This document shows, in pieces, positions 9,225-17,740 of a stretch of DNA of 64,000 bases (the first letter of the stretch is position 1; each line of letters opens with the position of its first letter). The stretch spans positions 124,001 to 188,000 of the forward strand of contig NZ_QMKJ01000004.1 of assembly GCF_003290085.1 (NCBI RefSeq). Direction: 5' to 3'. The notes below the pieces were generated by a model. It saw only the letters and a program-made list of their open reading frames with translations, searched no databases and was not told the DNA's origin. The DNA comes from Aliidiomarina sp. B3213. GTDB taxonomy: Bacteria > Pseudomonadota > Gammaproteobacteria > Enterobacterales > Alteromonadaceae. A program made the translations under genes and the position numbers.

Positions 9225-10988
9225 GTGCAATATAAAAGCATTTCTCGAACCCTTCTCACTCGGGTTTTATCAGTCTATTTTGTGATCACCTTCATCGTGA
9301 CTACTGCGCATATTGTTGGTGAGTACAACAATACCAAACGTTCTTTAGCGATTGAGTTAGAGAACCAGCACAACACCTTTTCTGCCAGCCTTACACGTTC
9401 ACTTTGGGAGTTTAACAACCAACAAATCCAAGCGCTTGCCGACGGCCTTATTAGTATTCCTGCAATTGGTGGCTTAGTGATTCGTGACGACCGTGGACAA
9501 CTTATTGTGCAAATGGGGCAAACGCTGCCCTTGAATGCTTTGCCCAATAACCCAGAAAGTCCTGTGAAAATTTCTGAGCGCGACGGTATTTTCGGACATT
9601 ACAGTCCACTCGCGTTTGAGTTTTCAGGTCAGTCTACCTTGGTAGGTGACATTACCCTGTTTTCTAACCGCGACGTTGCCATTGAGCGCCTTAAAGTTAG
9701 CCTTTTGTTTTTACTCGGTAACGCCATAATTAAAACAACGTTCCTGCTTCTTTTGTTTACCTACGCATTTAATAAAATGCTGACACGCCCCATGCAGGAG
9801 CTCACTACTCAAATTGAAGCGTTCGAGCCAAACTCACCCGACGAGTCTAGGCTGAACCTGAGTAACGCCAAAGAAAATGAGTTCGGCCTTTTAGAAGGTG
9901 CGTTTAATGAGTTGCTCGACAAAATTAGTGAATATCAAACCGACTTACAACGAACTCAAGACAAGTTAGTTCACGCAAACCGCAGGCTCGACGAGCAAAA
10001 TGACCTGTTAGAGCAAGAAGTAGCAAGAAAAACTTCGGGTATGAGCAAGCTAATGCTAGACCTTGAAGAGCGCCGTTTAGATCTTGAAAAACGCCAATAC
10101 GAGCTTGAACGAGAAATTCAGCAGCGCCGCTTAACTGAAGCAACACTGAAGCGCACCAATGAGCGCCTGAAAGATTCCTTAGACACGATTAAAACAGCAC
10201 AATCGAAACTTGTAGAAAGTGAAAAACTCGCTTCTCTTGGTGGTTTAGTTGCGGGTATCGCGCACGACGTAAATACCCCCATTGGCATTGGTGTAACTGC
10301 AACTTCATTCCTTGCAGACCGGGTAGAAGCCTTAGCTATAGCGTTAGACGACCAAACACTCACTCAGTCGCAAATGAAGCGGTTTATTGACGAGGCACGA
10401 GAAAGCGTTCAACTTCTTGAAAATAATCTACACCGTGCAAGAGAGCTCATGTCTAGCTTCAAAGAAGTCGCCGTGGACCAAAGCTCAGACGCAATGAGAG
10501 ACATTTCATTGGCTGCCTATATGCGCAACGTAGTGAAGTCGCTACACCCAACATTGAAAAAACAAAATGTTTCCATAGACATTGAATGCGACGAAACAAT
10601 AAAAGTGAAATGCCTTGCCGGCGCACTTGCCCAAATTCTTACCAACATGATTATGAACTCGGTTATTCATGGTTTTGAAGGTAAAGAGTCTGGCCACATT
10701 ACGATTCAAGCTAAGCTCGATAAAGATGTTCTAGAATTCTTATACAACGACGATGGTTTAGGCTTAAGTGAAGAGCAGCTTGAACACCTTTTCGACCCAT
10801 TCTTTACCACTAAAGCCAACCGAGGCGGTAGCGGCTTGGGTACCCACATTATTTACACACTTGTGCGCGAAACCTTAAACGGTGAAGTGAATGCCTTTAG
10901 CGAACAAGGCAAAGGCCTGAGCTACCAGTTCTCTTTCCCTGTAGTTCCTCTAGAGAAAGACGCAGAAGCGACTGACAACGGATATTAA
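9225..10988 (+). CDS. Membrane sensor histidine kinase with long coiled coil, no adjacent response regulator
   Basis: The protein has 587 residues. The chosen start is a GTG preceded by AGGAAACG, a good ribosome site. It has a first membrane helix (about 12-32), a periplasmic sensing region (about 33-150), a second helix (about 155-178), a HAMP-like linker (about 180-235) and a long Glu/Arg/Leu-rich coiled coil (about 235-330). The His kinase core follows with GIAHDVNTPIGIG (His347), the N box NMIMNSVIHGF and the ATP lid GGSGLGTHI. The C-terminal ATPase resembles kinases of the DctB or two-component hybrid type. The input signal is unknown. The gene is divergent from the Pho-type porin and precedes rdgC, and no partner regulator is adjacent. 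Confidence 0.85.
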   Translation: MQYKSISRTLLTRVLSVYFVITFIVTTAHIVGEYNNTKRSLAIELENQHNTFSASLTRSLWEFNNQQIQALADGLISIPAIGGLVIRDDRGQLIVQMGQTLPLNALPNNPESPVKISERDGIFGHYSPLAFEFSGQSTLVGDITLFSNRDVAIERLKVSLLFLLGNAIIKTTFLLLLFTYAFNKMLTRPMQELTTQIEAFEPNSPDESRLNLSNAKENEFGLLEGAFNELLDKISEYQTDLQRTQDKLVHANRRLDEQNDLLEQEVARKTSGMSKLMLDLEERRLDLEKRQYELEREIQQRRLTEATLKRTNERLKDSLDTIKTAQSKLVESEKLASLGGLVAGIAHDVNTPIGIGVTATSFLADRVEALAIALDDQTLTQSQMKRFIDEARESVQLLENNLHRARELMSSFKEVAVDQSSDAMRDISLAAYMRNVVKSLHPTLKKQNVSIDIECDETIKVKCLAGALAQILTNMIMNSVIHGFEGKESGHITIQAKLDKDVLEFLYNDDGLGLSEEQLEHLFDPFFTTKANRGGSGLGTHIIYTLVRETLNGEVNAFSEQGKGLSYQFSFPVVPLEKDAEATDNGY

Positions 10989-11032
10989 AGTCGTTACCAT
11001 ACCTTTTTGCTTGCGAATAATGGAGTCTACAA

Positions 11033-11932
11033 ATGTGGTTTCGCAACCTTCGTGTTTATACCTTTAGCCAAGAGTTTTCTGTTCCTGGTAATCTTCAAGA
11101 AGCGCTCGTTCAGAACCAATTTACCCCCTGCAACCGCAGTGAACCTATGAGTTTAGGTTGGGTGTCTCCATTTGCCCAAAGTGAACTGATGGCTGTTGAA
11201 CAAAAGGACGCGGTACTTTTGTGTTTACGCAAGGAAGAGAAAGTTGTTCCAGCTAGCGCAGTAAAAGAAGAATTAGAGCATCGCAAAACCCAGTTTGAAC
11301 AAGAAAATGCCTATGCGATGCCGCGTAAAGACCAAAAGGCGCTTAAAGAAGACATTATGAACGAAATGATGCCTCGTGCCTTAAGTAAGTTCGCATTAAC
11401 GTGGGGCATTATCGATATTAAGAATCAGCGTGTTTATGTCGACTCTTCTTCTGCAAAAAAGGCCGAAGAATTTACCTCTCACCTAAGAACTTCTCTAGGC
11501 TCTTTACCTGTTCAACCTTTTGCCTCTGAAGGACCTGCGTCATTATTTATGACCGATTGGGTGAAGAAAATGAAAGCACCGGATGGCTTTGAAATGGGTC
11601 AAGACGCTGAACTAAAACACCTCAGCGAAGACTCTATGGTGGTTAAAATTAAAGGCCACGATCTCGACATGCCAGAAGTACAGGAACACTTAAAGCAAAA
11701 CAAACGTGTGACTGAATTGGCGATGTCGTATCAAGAAAATATATTGTTCTCGCTAGCCGACGACTATGGCATTAAGCGCATAAAGTTCACAGACCAAGTA
11801 ATGGAGCAACGCGACACAGATGGGTTGGATGCCGCGGCGTTACTCGATTCAGACTTAGCGCTTATGCAAGGTGAGTTTAGCCAGTTGGTAGATGCCCTTG
11901 CCGAAGCATTTGGGCAAGCTGCTAACGACTAG
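11033..11932 (+). CDS. rdgC: Recombination-associated protein RdgC
   Basis: RdgC is a ring-forming DNA-binding protein that limits RecA-promoted recombination and becomes important when replication restart is impaired. At 299 residues the length is normal (E. coli 303). The N-terminus MWFRNLRVYTFSQEF and the segments EPMSLGWVSPF, CLRKEEKVVPASAV and ALTWGIIDIKNQRVYVDSSS are typical. GGAG lies 7 bases before the ATG. The gene follows the kinase by 44 bases on the same strand and ends in a strong terminator. Confidence 0.95.
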   Translation: MWFRNLRVYTFSQEFSVPGNLQEALVQNQFTPCNRSEPMSLGWVSPFAQSELMAVEQKDAVLLCLRKEEKVVPASAVKEELEHRKTQFEQENAYAMPRKDQKALKEDIMNEMMPRALSKFALTWGIIDIKNQRVYVDSSSAKKAEEFTSHLRTSLGSLPVQPFASEGPASLFMTDWVKKMKAPDGFEMGQDAELKHLSEDSMVVKIKGHDLDMPEVQEHLKQNKRVTELAMSYQENILFSLADDYGIKRIKFTDQVMEQRDTDGLDAAALLDSDLALMQGEFSQLVDALAEAFGQAAND

Positions 11933-11959
11933 CTAAGCGCTAAAATAATATTCAACACA

Positions 11960-11986
11960 AGCCGCGGTTAGCCGCGGCTATTTTTT
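11960..11986 (+). terminator. Rho-independent terminator after rdgC
   Basis: A GC-rich 8-bp stem (AGCCGCGG / CCGCGGCT) with a TTAG loop is followed by a TATTTTTT tract, 28 bases after the rdgC stop. Its sequence is almost the same as the terminator after the SrmB-like gene at 17715. Confidence 0.9.
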
Positions 11987-12162
11987 CCTCTCCAGAAATA
12001 TGCCTCACTCGAATTGCTATGCACCTTATGAGGGAGTGAACCCTTAGCAACCTCTCCTTGTTCGTAAAAAAACCGCTCTTTACAAAGTTATCACTTGGTT
12101 CATTGATTAAAGTTATAGACAGTGTTAACAATAATGGAGGACAACAAAGCAAGGACATAAGA

Positions 12163-13567
12163 ATGAAAAATCAATGGAAGTACTTATTAGCTCTCACAGT
12201 CACAGGCGCAATCTTTACCCCCCCCCTACTCTCACGCGGAAACTTACGAAGAAGCCTTTTACGAAAACCACATTAAAGACCGGTACATCGTGCGTTTTAA
12301 CGAAGGGCATAGAATGGCTACACAAGCAGTCCGAGCATTAACTACTCAATTTGCCAATCAGCAGAATATCGAAGTGGGTTCAGTTTTTGACCATATCTTA
12401 CAAGGTTTCTCTGCCTCTATGCCTGCTGCCCGCGCCGAGGCTTTAGCTCGAAACCCGAATATACATTCGGTTGTGCCGGTAGCTCCTGTGTACCTTAACA
12501 GCTACACACAAGATGATCCGGACTGGGGACTCGATAGGGTTGACCAGGTCGACCTGCCTTTGTCCAGTAGTTATACCACCGAGTATCAAGGTAATGATGT
12601 CAAAATTTACGTCGTTGACTCGGGCGTAAACTACAATCACCAAGAAATGAATGGCAGAATTACACAGTATTTCGACTACTTTGGCAGTAGTAACTATCTG
12701 TATCAATCCCCCGAAGTAAAACTTTGGTGTTCGGCAATTATTCCTCCAGAAGATGGTAGAGTGGATAGTGTTTGGAATAAAAATCACGGTACGCACGTTG
12801 CAGGTATAGCTGCAGGTCAAAGCTTTGGCGTGGCCAAGCAAGCAGAAGTCTACGACGTTCGAGTGACTGATTGTTATGGGAATGCTAGTACTGCATCGAT
12901 AATTGCCGGACTCAATGCAATTTACCGACGTGGGCATGACGATGCCGAGTTAATTTCAGTGGTAAACATGAGTTTGGGACTATCTGCAACGGAAGGGGGC
13001 GAAGACCCATTTGAAATTGCAGTCAATCAATTAATAGACACCAATAACTTTATCGTAGTCGCATCTGCTGGAAATGAAAATATAGATGCCATCAATAAGA
13101 CCCCTGCCAGAATTCCTAGAGTGGTCACAGTTGGAGCCACAACGATGTATGATGAGCGTGCCGATTTCTCAAACTATGATGCGGTTGTAGATATCTTTGC
13201 TCCGGGAGCAAACATTACTTCAGCAACATACAGCTCAAACTCTTCGTATGGAACCCAGGATGGAACATCTATGGCAGCTCCTTTCGTTTCCGGCGCTCTT
13301 GCCTTATTAATTGACCAAAATAGATATTCAACAACCGTTAACCCGAGTGATATTATAACCTCGTTGATTAATGATGCTAGCTTGAACAAGCTATATCAGG
13401 TTCCTAGCGGTACGCCCAACAAACTTCTCTACATTCCCAATGATGGTGATTCCGGCGGTACTGATGGTGGCTCTGGTGGTGATGATGGAGGCTCCGGTGG
13501 AGACCCAAACTTCGGACTCGAATGCCCCTATATGGACGAAAACAACAACTGGGTGATGTGCCCATGA
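12163..13567 (+). CDS. Subtilisin-family (S8) secreted protease, copy 1; frame broken at a poly-C tract in the signal peptide
   Basis: The best start is the ATG at 12163 (AAGGA 7 bases upstream). It gives a signal peptide MKNQWKYLLALTVTGAIFT that runs into a run of nine Cs. With C9 the frame shifts and stops after 37 residues at 12276. With 8 or 11 Cs it would read on through PYSHA-ETYEEAF into the protease frame, which is open from 12227 to 13567. The protease has an I9-type propeptide (RYIVRFNEGHRM... to about HSVVPVAP), the catalytic Asp in VVDSGVNYNH, the His in NHGTHVAGIAAG, the Asn in ASAGNEN and the Ser in DGTSMAAPFVSGA. After the catalytic domain comes a Gly/Asp-rich linker and a conserved tail CPYMDENNNWVMCP. 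It overlaps the next gene by the sequence ATGA, so translation is probably coupled. This may be a phase-variable gene in the OFF state, a decayed gene, or a sequencing error in the homopolymer. It is a paralog of the protease at 30119. Confidence 0.8.
12218..12226 (+). repeat. Poly-C tract (C9) in the signal-peptide codons of protease copy 1
   Basis: Nine consecutive Cs sit in codons 19-21 of the gene that starts at 12163. Eight or eleven Cs would keep the signal peptide in frame with the protease; nine does not. Tracts of this length are prone to slipped-strand mispairing and are the usual basis of phase variation in Neisseria, Campylobacter and Helicobacter. Confidence 0.85.
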
Positions 13568-15468
13568 TGATCAAATCAACTATCTACAACACCGTCAAAA
13601 CAGCGCTAGTTTTACTAGCGCTCGTTTCCTTTCAAAGTTACGCTGGCTTTACACCCAAACAATTGTTCCTGCCAGAAATGAATTTCGATACCGATGAGAA
13701 ACTTGGACAACGTATTACTACTGGTGATGGGTATGTATTATTCCAATCTATATCTATGGATGAAGGTGGTGGATACGTAAGAGTGTTCGCCCTCAACTCA
13801 AATGGACTCTGGCGTGAAACACAAGTACTCAGAGGGGAATCATCTCTCTATGGTGACCGCATTGCGGTAGACGGTCATCGCTTCTTTGTCGCTGACACTG
13901 AGGCGCGCCCTGGAGATATCGCAAGTCCATTCGCTTCCGGCGTCATTTTCGAATACGAGTTTGACCCTGAAACTCAACAAGCAACTCTTGTTAGAGAGAT
14001 TGACCGGCCAAAATTAGGCATTAGCGCTTTCGCAACGGAAATCAATTATGATAACGGCTGGCTCATCACCTCCACTTGGCTAGACCAACTCGGTACAGAG
14101 AATGGTTTAGAGGGCGGAAAGCTCTTTATTTTCAAAGAAAATGCCGACTCGCAATGGGAGTTACATTCTGAAATTTGGTCCGAGGACTTTGAACTACAAA
14201 GCTCTGCCTACAATGGTTTTGGGCAGGAAATAAATATAAGTTATCCATGGCTCGTGGCATATGGGTCAGTGATGCATAATTCGCTTACTAACGATATTGA
14301 CCCAGAAATTCAAATCTTTAAGCATAACGTTGAAACTGATGAGTGGGAGTTTCATCAAACTATTGAAAGCGTTGGCTTCGAAAATCCAACTGACGGTTTA
14401 CTCAGTATGCGTAACTTAGAGTTAGTAAACAATGATCTTATCTTTGATGGTAGGAAAGAAGACGATGCCCACTACGTTTCCCACTACCAATACAACGAGG
14501 TTGACGATATTTGGAGCCTGCAAAACCAGTTTAACTACGAACTAGGGCAAGAGGACATATCGGATAATCTAGCAAGATACGCGTTTGCTCGACACATCAA
14601 ATTAGATGGAAACCGCCTATATATTTCCACCAACCTGGCCGCCAAGTACTACCATGAAAACGAAATTATCAATTCATTGGGTGAGGTTTTAGTCTTAGAG
14701 CGCTCAACCGCTTCGTCAAGCTGGGAAGAAGTACAGCGATTTTACGCTCCAATTCCACCAGAAACGCTAAGCCCCCCTGCCCCCCTTCGGGCTGGGCATC
14801 TAGGTACATTTATGGACATTACCCCTGATGGAGAGCTATTTGTCGCAAGTGGTGGCGCTTATGTTTACGGCGAGTTCGGCACTGGTGCGGTGTACCTTTT
14901 CACCGAAGAAGACAACACCGTTCCCATGCACCTCGACAGTAATGTCGCCTCACAAAGCGTTTCCGAAGGTAAGAACTTCCAAGTGTCTTTAAATATCGAT
15001 AATTTGTCTGAACGTACAGTAAACAATATTTTAATTGAAATCGACCGGTACGCTGGAGGTAGCGAGCCTAGAATTCACCTTGAAAGCTCAAGCCACTCCT
15101 GCTGGGAAGAAGCCACTGACCTCTTCTATCGCTGTAAAATCGACAATTTAAGAGCGCTTTTAGGCGACACCGTTGAACTCAATTTAAGCGCTTCCGTAGT
15201 TGGAGAATACGATCTTAACTTTCGGCTATTTGCAGCACCTCAAGATGCTGTACCAGAAAATAGAGAGTTAACCATTGCGCTTGATGTAGACGAGAATAAT
15301 GAAACTACGCCAGACCCCACTCCTGAGCCTGATCCAGACCCCGAACCCGACTCAGGTTCGAGTTCAGGTTCTAGCATTGGGTATTGGACACTGATTCTAT
15401 TGTTTGCGATGGTCTTTAGGCAGTCGAGAGTGAATATCTCAAAAAATCACGTATTACGGGCGGGCTAA
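13564..15468 (+). CDS. Secreted beta-propeller-like protein with C-terminal sorting-type tail, copy 1
   Basis: The start is the ATG at 13564, which overlaps the protease stop codon (ATGA); the resulting signal peptide MMIKSTIYNTVKTALVLLAL...SYA-GFTP supports it. The protein has 634 residues. The first roughly 440 show repeated blades of the FG-GAP/integrin type, such as YGDRIAVDGHRFFVADTEAR, EGGKLFIFKEN and LGEVLVLERS, each pairing a value-holding strand with a VYxF or LFIF strand. An Ig-like domain of the DUF11/CARDB type follows (about 460-590), then an acidic Pro-rich linker, a Ser/Gly motif SGSSSGSSIG, a hydrophobic helix and basic residues. That ending resembles the GlyGly-CTERM signal processed by rhombosortase. 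No rhombosortase is present in the window. The function is unknown. The protein is probably surface-exposed, and it is always paired with the protease here. Confidence 0.7.
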   Translation: MMIKSTIYNTVKTALVLLALVSFQSYAGFTPKQLFLPEMNFDTDEKLGQRITTGDGYVLFQSISMDEGGGYVRVFALNSNGLWRETQVLRGESSLYGDRIAVDGHRFFVADTEARPGDIASPFASGVIFEYEFDPETQQATLVREIDRPKLGISAFATEINYDNGWLITSTWLDQLGTENGLEGGKLFIFKENADSQWELHSEIWSEDFELQSSAYNGFGQEINISYPWLVAYGSVMHNSLTNDIDPEIQIFKHNVETDEWEFHQTIESVGFENPTDGLLSMRNLELVNNDLIFDGRKEDDAHYVSHYQYNEVDDIWSLQNQFNYELGQEDISDNLARYAFARHIKLDGNRLYISTNLAAKYYHENEIINSLGEVLVLERSTASSSWEEVQRFYAPIPPETLSPPAPLRAGHLGTFMDITPDGELFVASGGAYVYGEFGTGAVYLFTEEDNTVPMHLDSNVASQSVSEGKNFQVSLNIDNLSERTVNNILIEIDRYAGGSEPRIHLESSSHSCWEEATDLFYRCKIDNLRALLGDTVELNLSASVVGEYDLNFRLFAAPQDAVPENRELTIALDVDENNETTPDPTPEPDPDPEPDSGSSSGSSIGYWTLILLFAMVFRQSRVNISKNHVLRAG

Positions 15469-15521
15469 TTCAACCAGCTTGTGGCCGACATCACAAAAGC
15501 CTTCGGGCAATCACAAACTAC

Positions 15522-16349
15522 TTAACTCAACGCTTCTAAAATACTCTTATACTCCGCCTGAACATGTTCCTGCTCCCACCAGTTGGGGGCAGGCAACAAG
15601 CCGGTTTGTACGAAGCAACTTAACAACGCTTCACTACGCTGTGAGCTGTGCGTTTCAGTCAGAACACCTGCAAGTTGAATAATACTCAGGTAAGACGGCT
15701 TAAAGCTCACAATCGCGCCCTGCCAATGCTCACCCACGTGAATTTGTTCGTCGGCAAATTTCCATGCTTTTAAAATCATGCCACTTAACGAAGGTGCCAC
15801 GCTGGCAATGCAGTCGTTTATAAACGTAGGGTTAGCAAAGGTGTCGGCATGTTTCTCTGCCATAGTAAGCACCGGAAGTGCTCCAATTTGGCTGGTCATC
15901 GTCATCAACGCTGCGGTGTGTTGGTGCAACCGCACTTTGCCATCGTAATTTTTCAATAACACAACCACTGCCGCGGTAAGCTTCACAGACTCGAGCCAAC
16001 ACTCCTGCATACGTCGCCGAACAATATCGTTTTTCGCTTCGAACAATTGCTCCATGGCCAAACCTACGACGATGTTGCGGACCTGCCAAAGCCCTATGCG
16101 CGTTAAAGCCTGCTGCAAGCTCTCGACACGAACTGCGCGACCAAGCCATGCACTGTTAGCTAGTTTTACCATACGAGCGCTTAGCGCTGGATCTCGGGCA
16201 ATAATGGCATTTAAGTCTTGTAAGGAAACATCCGGGTCATTAGCAGCTTGCTCGACTTGAATCGCAATGTCTGGAAGCGTGGGTAACTTCAATGTGTCTT
16301 GTGAAATTTCGTTTTCTAATATGCTCAAAAAGGCTTTTTTGGTGGCCAT
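15522..16349 (-). CDS. HDOD domain protein
   Basis: The HDOD domain is a catalytically inactive relative of HD phosphohydrolases, found in signalling proteins that affect motility, c-di-GMP or cell-cycle control. Starting from MATKKAFLSILENEI the protein has 275 residues. The domain covers most of it, with LPTLPDIAIQVEQAANDP, then LNAIIARDPALSARMVKLAN and the IGLWQVRNIVVGLAMEQLF region. An upstream in-frame TTG (16379) would add ten residues and also has a fair ribosome site, so the start is uncertain. There is no second output domain. It is convergent with the propeller gene and divergent from the helicase gene. Its partner is unknown. Confidence 0.85.
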   Translation of the reverse strand: MATKKAFLSILENEISQDTLKLPTLPDIAIQVEQAANDPDVSLQDLNAIIARDPALSARMVKLANSAWLGRAVRVESLQQALTRIGLWQVRNIVVGLAMEQLFEAKNDIVRRRMQECWLESVKLTAAVVVLLKNYDGKVRLHQHTAALMTMTSQIGALPVLTMAEKHADTFANPTFINDCIASVAPSLSGMILKAWKFADEQIHVGEHWQGAIVSFKPSYLSIIQLAGVLTETHSSQRSEALLSCFVQTGLLPAPNWWEQEHVQAEYKSILEALS

Positions 16350-16447
16350 TCTTATTCTCACGTTACGAACCCTTCGCAAGGGCGTACTCCCATGCTTAAA
16401 AATCGGTTATGATCAGTGTATCTATTTAACCGGAAAAAGCGAATCCG

Positions 16448-17704
16448 ATGACTCCAGATTGGCAAGATCTTGAACTTAGTTCAGAATTAATACAAGTGCT
16501 GTTAGAAGAAGGTCTCAAAAAACCGACCCGTATTCAACAGCTAGTGATACCGCACGCCTTGGAATTAAAGGATATTTTTGCGACTTCACCTACAGGAACC
16601 GGCAAAACCCTTGCTTATTTGCTGCCAGTGTTCCAATACCTAGTCGACTTCCCGCGCAGCAAGCCCGGTTCAGCTCGAGCATTGGTTCTTGCGCCAACCC
16701 GTGAGCTGGCGAATCAAATTGGCTTATGGGCAGAGAAACTAGGCAAAGCAACGGGGCTGAAGTCACTAACCATTACTGGCGGTGTAAATTACGGTAGTCA
16801 TTTGGGTGAAATGGAGAAGAATCTCGATATCGTCATTGCTACACCAGGCCGTTTAATTGACTACCTTGCAGCTGAACAATTTAGCGCCCACGAATTAGAG
16901 CTCATGGTGTTAGACGAAGGCGATCGCCTACTCGACATGGGCTTCCGTGGTGCGGTGGAACAAATTCAAAGTGAAGCTCCTCACCTGAAGCAACGTTTCC
17001 TGTTCTCCGCCACCAATGACGACCATTCGTTACGAGCTTTTTCGAAAGCAGCATTGAATGCTGCAACGGTTATAGACGCAGAGCCACCGAAACGTGAACG
17101 AGGAAAAATCACTCAGTGGCTGCATATTGCAGACACTTTAGAACACAAAGTAGCTCTTCTTTCACGTACATTGAAAGAATACACAGGCCGCGTTCTGGTA
17201 TTTGTGAAAAAACGTGAGCGTGTACATGAAGTGCATGCGCTGTTACAACGAGAGGGTTTTAATTGCCTGTTTCTTGAGGGCGAATTACCGCAAGACGAAC
17301 GGCAAAAACGTCTTGCCGCGTTTCATTCTTTAAGATCTCGCATTCTAGTTGCCACCGACGTTGCCGCACGAGGCATAGACGTGCCAGACGTAGAGCTTGT
17401 GGTGAATTTCGACCTTCCAGTGAAAGGCGACACCTACGTTCATCGCATTGGCAGAACAGGTCGAGCTGGCAAGAAAGGAACAGCAATTAGCTTAGTAGAA
17501 GCTCATGACGCAATTTATCTTGGTCGCATTGAAAAATACCTCGGCCAAAAAATCGAACGCCGATTCATTAAAGATTTACGTCCACAGTTCAAATTCCCAG
17601 AACCGGACAAAATCGCCAAGAAAAAGAGCAAAGCTAAGAAAGTGAAAAAGAAAGAGGCTAAGAAGAAGGCAGCCACTAAAAAGCCGAGTAAGCCTAAGAA
17701 GTAA
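16448..17704 (+). CDS. srmB: SrmB-like DEAD-box RNA helicase with a DEGD motif II
   Basis: This ATP-dependent RNA helicase probably acts in assembly of the large ribosomal subunit. It has 418 residues and the family's motifs in order: Q motif (KKPTRIQQLVIP), motif I (SPTGTGKT), Ia (APTRELANQ), Ib (TPGRL), motif II as VLDEGDRLLDMGF, motif III (SAT), IV to VI (VFVKKRER, ATDVAARGIDVPDV, HRIGRTGRAG). The basic Lys/Ala-rich tail (about 385-418) should bind RNA. Motif II reads D-E-G-D in place of D-E-A-D; the catalytic acids are kept and the change is conservative. The name SrmB is from overall resemblance (the N-terminal FxxLEL-type start and VLDExDRLLDMGF). Other DEAD-box subfamilies are possible. 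Confidence 0.8.
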   Translation: MTPDWQDLELSSELIQVLLEEGLKKPTRIQQLVIPHALELKDIFATSPTGTGKTLAYLLPVFQYLVDFPRSKPGSARALVLAPTRELANQIGLWAEKLGKATGLKSLTITGGVNYGSHLGEMEKNLDIVIATPGRLIDYLAAEQFSAHELELMVLDEGDRLLDMGFRGAVEQIQSEAPHLKQRFLFSATNDDHSLRAFSKAALNAATVIDAEPPKRERGKITQWLHIADTLEHKVALLSRTLKEYTGRVLVFVKKRERVHEVHALLQREGFNCLFLEGELPQDERQKRLAAFHSLRSRILVATDVAARGIDVPDVELVVNFDLPVKGDTYVHRIGRTGRAGKKGTAISLVEAHDAIYLGRIEKYLGQKIERRFIKDLRPQFKFPEPDKIAKKKSKAKKVKKKEAKKKAATKKPSKPKK

Positions 17705-17714
17705 TACTCAATAC

Positions 17715-17740
17715 AAGCCGCGGTTATCCGCGGCTTTTTG
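17715..17740 (+). terminator. Rho-independent terminator after the helicase gene, overlapping the end of the VanZ-like gene
   Basis: A 9-bp GC-rich stem (AAGCCGCGG / CCGCGGCTT) with a TTAT loop is followed by a T tract. The 3' arm overlaps the last codons of the convergent VanZ-like gene. The stem and flanks nearly match the rdgC terminator. Confidence 0.9.

Noticed and set aside
12443-12937. A 164-codon minus-strand frame antisense to protease copy 1
   Set aside because: It is opposite the catalytic domain of the protease, with no recognisable product; copy 2 does not keep an equivalent frame.
12290-13567. Reading protease copy 1 as a functional gene starting at the GTG at 12290
   Set aside because: That start has no ribosome site, lies inside the conserved propeptide and would lose the signal peptide and SHA cleavage site that copy 2 shares; the frame-broken longer gene explains the sequence better.
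11960-17740. The near-identical terminators after rdgC and the helicase gene as parts of a mobile repeat
   Set aside because: Both are ordinary GC-rich terminator hairpins in the right place with T tracts; the shared part is short and explained by function, and no flanking repeats were seen.
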